Part shown: in pieces, positions 13,093-16,748 of the stretch | How positions within the stretch are numbered: position 1 is the first letter of the stretch | How the letters are laid out: each line of letters opens with the position of its first letter | Source of the DNA: Scatocola faecipullorum | Lineage (GTDB): Bacteria > Pseudomonadota > Alphaproteobacteria > RF32 > CAG-239 | NCBI GenBank assembly: GCA_018714685.1 | Contig: DVNC01000046.1 | Span: 1 to 16,748 of the forward strand | Reading direction: 5' to 3' | DNA: 16,748 nt | Position numbers and translations under genes: made by a program | Notes under the pieces: generated by a model | Database searches by the model: none | What the model was told of the DNA's origin: nothing | Seen by the model: only the letters and a program-made list of their open reading frames with translations

Positions 13093-13866
13093 GTGTACAC
13101 AACAATTAAGGGATTAAAAATCAATTACCGCGAGGCCGGGGAGGGCGATTTGGTCTGCCTGCTCCACGGCTGGGGGGCTGACAGCAGCCTTTATGAAAAT
13201 ATTATGAACGTGATTGCCGCCCGCTATAAAGTCGTTGCACCCGATTTTCCCGGATTCGGCGGCAGTGAGGAACCGCCCGCAGCATGGAGCGTGGACGACT
13301 ATGCTGATTTTGTGGTCGAATTTTTGCATCAGTTTAAGCGGAAAAAGGTTATTTTGCTTGGGCATTCGTACGGCGGCAGGGTTATTATTAAGCTCTCTGC
13401 CCGCAAAAATCTTCCTTTTGCGATTGTCAAAAACATTCTGGTTGATGCCGCAGGCATCATGCCGCACCGTTCGTTGGCTTATAAACTGCGGGTAAGGTTG
13501 TACAAATTGGGCAAGGCGGTTTTGAATTTTCCTTTGATGACAAAACTTTTTCCCGATGCCTTAAACCGTTTTCAGAAGAAATTCGGTTCGGCGGACTATG
13601 CCGCCGCGTCGCCGGTAATGCGCGGCAGCCTGGTCAAGGCCGTCAACGAGGATCTTGAACCGCTGCTGCCGCAAATAACCGCGGAAACGCTGCTGATATG
13701 GGGGGACAAAGATACCGCCACCCCTCTGAGCGACGGCCGTAAAATGGAAAAACAGATTAAAGGCTCGGGACTGGTGGTGTTCTCCGGCGCCGGACATTAC
13801 TCTTTTCTTGAGCAGCCTTATTTGTTTGCCAAAGTTATAAAATCTTTTCTGAACATCGGAGATTAA
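13093..13866 (+). CDS. Alpha/beta hydrolase of the ddl-murF module
   Basis: The 257-residue alpha/beta-hydrolase fold protein has the oxyanion motif HGWG at 25-28, nucleophile elbow GHSYGG with S92, an acid at D205 or D207 in WGDKDTATPL and H235 in GAGHYSFLEQP. The triad is therefore complete. A helical cap spans about 122-185. No signal peptide is seen, so it acts in the cytosol. The substrate is unknown. I recall hydrolases of this kind beside ddl and membrane-type murF genes in Firmicutes, so a role in wall-precursor or D-amino-acid ester metabolism is possible. The start is GTG; an in-frame stop 15 bp upstream leaves no alternative, and the ribosome site (AAAGA) is weak. The stop is one base before the murF ATG, whose GGAG lies inside this gene, so translation is coupled. 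Confidence 0.88.
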   Translation: MYTTIKGLKINYREAGEGDLVCLLHGWGADSSLYENIMNVIAARYKVVAPDFPGFGGSEEPPAAWSVDDYADFVVEFLHQFKRKKVILLGHSYGGRVIIKLSARKNLPFAIVKNILVDAAGIMPHRSLAYKLRVRLYKLGKAVLNFPLMTKLFPDALNRFQKKFGSADYAAASPVMRGSLVKAVNEDLEPLLPQITAETLLIWGDKDTATPLSDGRKMEKQIKGSGLVVFSGAGHYSFLEQPYLFAKVIKSFLNIGD

Positions 13867-13867
13867 G

Positions 13868-15391
13868 ATGATTTTGCCTGTTGTTTGCTTTGTTTTGGGA
13901 GCTGCCGCTTCTTTGCTGGCTATCCGTTATTTTACCCACATGTTTCAGTTGAACGCCTATAAGCCGAAAGTTCAGTTGAAATGGCTCTGGCACAATTCGC
14001 CGCGCCTCTGGGGGCAGATACTGCTGCTGGTTTTGGCGGTTTACGGCTGGCGTCAGCCTCTGAACGAAACGGTACTGGCAACCGCATTTGTCCTGGCCGG
14101 TTGGAGTATGCGCCCCCGCAAGGCCAAAAAGCCGCTGGTCTATACCCATAGGGTTGACCGTTTGCTGCTGACCGTTTTGGCTCTGACGGCGGCCGGTTTT
14201 TATGCCGGATGGGAAATCGCCCTTTTCTGGCTGCCGCTGACCTATGCGGCAATTCCGCTGTTGCTGTTGTTGGCTGATTATATCAATATGCCGTTTGAAG
14301 CCTGGCGCCGCCATACCTATATTGTCAAAGCCCGTAAAATTTTAAAGGCCTGTCCTGATTTGACCGTCATCGGCATCACCGGCAGCTACGGCAAAACCAG
14401 TGTTAAATATTATTTGAACACGCTGTTGCAGGCGCAGTTTAATTCTCTGATGACGCCGGAAAGCTATAACACGCCGATGGGCGTGGTCAAAACCATACGC
14501 GGGCAGCTTAAACCTTATCATGAAGTTTTTGTCTGCGAGATGGGGGCACAGAATGTCGGCGACATTAAGGAGCTTTGCGGAATTGCCGGTCCCCGCCACG
14601 GCATTATCACTGCGCTCGGGCAGCAGCATTTGGAAAGTTTCAAGTCTCAGGAAAATATTATTAAAACCAAATATGAACTGGCCGATGCTTTGCCGGAAGA
14701 CGGTTTTCTGCTGCTTAACGGCGATAATGAGCTGATTCGCGCCAATCCGCCGCGGCACAGGTTTATGACTTACGGCTTAAACGATGAAAATGATTACCGG
14801 GCATCTGATGTAAAAGTTTCTTCCCGCGGCACGGCCTTTACCCTGCATACGCCGGACGGCCAAAGCTGCGATTTTCAAACCGCACTCCTGGGCGAACACA
14901 ATATTGTCAATCTCACCGGCGCGCTGGCAATGTGTCACCTGTTGGGCATATCTCTGACAGCCTTGAAACCGAGACTTTTAAAAATTACCGCCGTGCCGCA
15001 CCGTTTACAGCTGATTGATCACGGCAGCTTTGCCGTTATAGACGACGGCTTCAACTCCAATCCTAACGGAACCCAAGCCGCATTGCGCACTTTGTCTTTG
15101 TTTGACGATTATAAAATAATGATCACCCCGGGAATGGTTGAACTCGGCGAAGCGCAGGAGACATTGAACCGTGAGTTTGGCCAAAATGCGGCCCGGGTCT
15201 GTGACTATGTCATTTTGGTGGGCGAAAAACAAACCCGCCCGATTGCCCGGGGATTGGCGGATGCCGGCTTTCCTGCCGAAAAACTTTATATCGCGGAAAG
15301 CTTAAAAGACGGCTTGGAACATGCCCATGCCCTGAAAACGGAGCGCAAAAAGATTATCCTGCTTGAGAACGACCTCCCGGACAATTATTAA
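13868..15391 (+). CDS. murF: Membrane-anchored MurF-type UDP-MurNAc-tripeptide--D-Ala-D-Ala ligase
   Basis: This 507-residue Mur-ligase family enzyme has the three ligase domains after an N-terminal membrane part. Hydrophobic segments are at about 2-20, 49-60, 68-80 and 98-138. The P-loop GITGSYGKTS is at 169-178 and YNTPMGV at 200-206. EMGAQNVGDI at 224-233 carries the catalytic Glu, and GEHNIVNLTGALA at 342-354 is the domain-linking motif. IDDGFNSNP at 391-399 is the MurF motif in the C-terminal domain. The end LLENDLPDNY also fits the family. The ligase adds D-Ala-D-Ala to the UDP-MurNAc-tripeptide. Classical proteobacterial MurF is soluble and about 450 residues; the membrane extension and the neighbours (hydrolase, Ddl) resemble the Firmicutes form. 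It is probably a second, acquired copy. The conditions of its use are unknown. Confidence 0.88.
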   Translation: MILPVVCFVLGAAASLLAIRYFTHMFQLNAYKPKVQLKWLWHNSPRLWGQILLLVLAVYGWRQPLNETVLATAFVLAGWSMRPRKAKKPLVYTHRVDRLLLTVLALTAAGFYAGWEIALFWLPLTYAAIPLLLLLADYINMPFEAWRRHTYIVKARKILKACPDLTVIGITGSYGKTSVKYYLNTLLQAQFNSLMTPESYNTPMGVVKTIRGQLKPYHEVFVCEMGAQNVGDIKELCGIAGPRHGIITALGQQHLESFKSQENIIKTKYELADALPEDGFLLLNGDNELIRANPPRHRFMTYGLNDENDYRASDVKVSSRGTAFTLHTPDGQSCDFQTALLGEHNIVNLTGALAMCHLLGISLTALKPRLLKITAVPHRLQLIDHGSFAVIDDGFNSNPNGTQAALRTLSLFDDYKIMITPGMVELGEAQETLNREFGQNAARVCDYVILVGEKQTRPIARGLADAGFPAEKLYIAESLKDGLEHAHALKTERKKIILLENDLPDNY

Positions 15392-15401
15392 GGAAAATAA
15401 T

Positions 15402-15434
15402 TTTAAGGCATTCTTAAATCCTTGCCGTTATAGT
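15402..15434 (+). promoter_or_regulatory. QseB/PmrA-like box and promoter of the porin gene
   Basis: TTTAAG (15402-15407), GCATT, CTTAAA (15413-15418) matches YTTAAK-N5-YTTAAK except the last base. Exactly 10 bases later is TATAGT (15429-15434, 5 of 6 to TATAAT). There is no separate -35, so the box takes its place, as is usual for OmpR-family activation. The leader to the ATG is about 30 bases. Confidence 0.6.
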
Positions 15435-15470
15435 TGGTTATATCCTTTGCAACTATCTGAAGGGGGCCTT

Positions 15471-16601
15471 ATGAAAAAATTATTACTGACCTTATGTGCA
15501 GCTACGGCTTTGCCGGGAGTGGCGGCAGCCCATGGCTTTGAGTTTTCACAGTCCGGAATGGCCGGCGTTTATTACGGCATTATGGAAACCCGGGACAACA
15601 ATAATGTGAGCAATATGCCCAATCGTTTGGTTTTTCGCTCGGACGGCAATCTGGAGGGAGCTTACAAATTTGAAAATCAAACCCGGCTGGGGGTTCATGC
15701 CGATTATACCTTGGTCTTCCGCCAGCATGACAAAGATTATAACGACGGCGACTGGCGCTTTTATCCGTATGCATTGGCTGAAAATCCCAAATATGGTAAA
15801 TTTACCGTCGGTCACACCTACAACGCAGCCTTTCAGCTCCACCAAGGGGCGCAGGAAATTACCTGGATAGGCATCCAGGACAGCAATCTGCCATATTGGC
15901 TGACCAGCGCCAACTGGGTCAACGGCCTGAAGACCGTCAAATTTGCGACCCCGAAATCAACCAATATTATGGATGACGGGCGTTCTTTCAAATTCAGTTA
16001 TTTCACGCCGATGATCGGCAATACCAAATTCGGTTTCAGCTATGCGCCGGATAATGCCAGCCGCCGCGGTATGGTCAGCCGTTATACCAGCTATCAGAAA
16101 AAAGAAGACGGTTACACCGCAGCCATGCAAAACAAGTGGAATCCCGGCTTGGGTGATTTATATACTTCGGTGGCTTACGGCCTGTTTAACCGTACCGATA
16201 ATGAATGGGCTTTCGGTGTTCGCTGGGTTGTCGATAAATTTAACGTTTCGACATCATATAAAAACGCTTATATCGACGGCGATAAGAATCCGATTTCCAC
16301 CACGGCACGCAGCCCGCATCTGCCGGCATATTTTGATAATTACCGGGAAGGCGAGGCATGGGACTTCAGCGTCGGATATGATTTTGGCCGCTTCAAAACC
16401 AATTTTGCTTATCTCCATTCCGAAGCCAAAAACACCCGTAACCGCGATGACATATTTATTCAGGCCAACCGTTATTCGCTGAATGAATATTTTGAATTGT
16501 TCTGGGTTAATGCTTACAGCAACTCCAAAGGCGTCGATCGGAATTCCGACAACAATAACAAAGGCTATGCGGTTATAACCGGTATCGCTTTAAAATACTA
16601 A
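15471..16601 (+). CDS. Gram-negative outer-membrane porin-like beta-barrel
   Basis: The 376-residue precursor has a signal peptide at about 1-20 (MKKLLLTLCAATALPGVAAA, then HGFEF). The rest is rich in Tyr, Phe, Asn and Asp with alternating hydrophobic strands: GMAGVYYGIME, FRSDGNLEGAYKFEN, TRLGVHADYTLVF and KFTVGHTYNAAFQL. It ends in ITGIALKY with an aromatic last residue, as outer-membrane barrels do. The RSDGNLEG, GKFTVGHTYNAA and FGVRW-type phrases fit the general diffusion porins of proteobacteria (Gram-negative porin superfamily). The pore selectivity is not readable. The ATG at 15471 is chosen for the strong AAGGGGG 4 bp upstream and the complete signal sequence. An upstream in-frame extension overlaps murF and is not credible. 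It is expressed from its own promoter with a QseB-like box and ends in a strong terminator. Confidence 0.9.
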   Translation: MKKLLLTLCAATALPGVAAAHGFEFSQSGMAGVYYGIMETRDNNNVSNMPNRLVFRSDGNLEGAYKFENQTRLGVHADYTLVFRQHDKDYNDGDWRFYPYALAENPKYGKFTVGHTYNAAFQLHQGAQEITWIGIQDSNLPYWLTSANWVNGLKTVKFATPKSTNIMDDGRSFKFSYFTPMIGNTKFGFSYAPDNASRRGMVSRYTSYQKKEDGYTAAMQNKWNPGLGDLYTSVAYGLFNRTDNEWAFGVRWVVDKFNVSTSYKNAYIDGDKNPISTTARSPHLPAYFDNYREGEAWDFSVGYDFGRFKTNFAYLHSEAKNTRNRDDIFIQANRYSLNEYFELFWVNAYSNSKGVDRNSDNNNKGYAVITGIALKY

Positions 16602-16618
16602 ATAAATCCTAATTAAAC

Positions 16619-16648
16619 CAAGCCCCTCTTTGGAGGGGCTTTTTTTAT
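16619..16648 (+). terminator. Rho-independent terminator of the porin gene
   Basis: AGCCCCTC (16621-16628) and GAGGGGCT (16633-16640) form an 8-bp perfect stem with loop TTTG, followed by eight T including the stem end. It is 18 bp after the stop codon. Confidence 0.93.
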
Positions 16649-16700
16649 ATCCAAATATTTAACTTCGTTAGTCTCAATAAACCTCATTGCTCATATTATA

Positions 16701-16729
16701 TTGATATTACTTGCCGAATCTGCTAAAGT
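16701..16729 (+). promoter_or_regulatory. Possible promoter for a gene beyond the window
   Basis: TTGATA (16701-16706) and TAAAGT (16724-16729) are 17 bp apart, 5 and 4 of 6 to consensus. The gene itself is not in the window. Nothing else is recognisable between the porin terminator and the end. Confidence 0.3.
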
Positions 16730-16748
16730 AAGAGTCAAGCTTTGGTCT

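Noticed and set aside
11784..15391. Vancomycin-resistance type cluster
   Set aside because: Y265 marks a D-Ala-D-Ala ligase, and there is no VanH dehydrogenase or VanX/VanY peptidase. The hydrolase is an alpha/beta fold, not a zinc dipeptidase.

Overview
The window looks like chromosomal DNA from a Gram-negative proteobacterium. The evidence is a signal-peptide beta-barrel porin, periplasmic proteins with Sec signals, a YgiW-QseB-QseC envelope two-component set and a large MscS-type channel. An alphaproteobacterium from an anaerobic or gut habitat would fit, but that is an inference from the style of the genes and no rRNA or other marker is present. Most of the window is moderately GC-rich (34 of the 60 bases from 9421 are G or C). 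The gene at 6534-9074 is strikingly AT-rich (12 of the 60 bases from 7201 are G or C) and is probably foreign.

Layout. 1-1298: an operon on the minus strand (membrane-anchored ankyrin protein, then an ArsR-family repressor) with a near-consensus promoter and a terminator hairpin at its end. 1299-2011: an HdeD-type membrane protein on the plus strand, with two evenly spaced TGAT-N3-ATCA dyads upstream and a bidirectional terminator shared with the next gene. 2009-5889: on the minus strand, a CNNM/CBS/CorC-HlyC membrane protein with a consensus sigma-70-type promoter that has a dyad in its spacer, and a 798-residue MscS-family channel. 6004-9074: on the plus strand, a GNAT acetyltransferase followed 17 bp later by the AT-rich 846-residue protein of unknown function. 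9057-11542: on the minus strand, ygiW-qseB-qseC, whose last 18 bp overlap the end of the AT-rich gene. 11784-15391: a divergent peptidoglycan-precursor module, with a clostridial-style D-Ala-D-Ala ligase on the minus strand and an alpha/beta hydrolase plus a membrane-anchored MurF-type ligase on the plus strand. 15471-16601: a porin with a strong terminator.

The observation that ties the right half together is regulatory. Direct-repeat boxes of the PmrA/QseB type (YTTAAK-N5-YTTAAK or close) occur upstream of ygiW (11609-11625), between ddl and the hydrolase (13006-13022) and upstream of the porin (15402-15418). Each lies about 9-10 bp before a possible -10 element. This suggests a local QseB regulon in which the two-component system controls itself, a second D-Ala-D-Ala/MurF set and an outer-membrane porin. 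This is inferred from sequence pattern only.

The least explained element is the AT-rich gene. It has four predicted membrane segments, about 670 predicted cytosolic residues with a Cys cluster, and no family that I recognise. It sits as a single-gene islet between the acetyltransferase and qseC.
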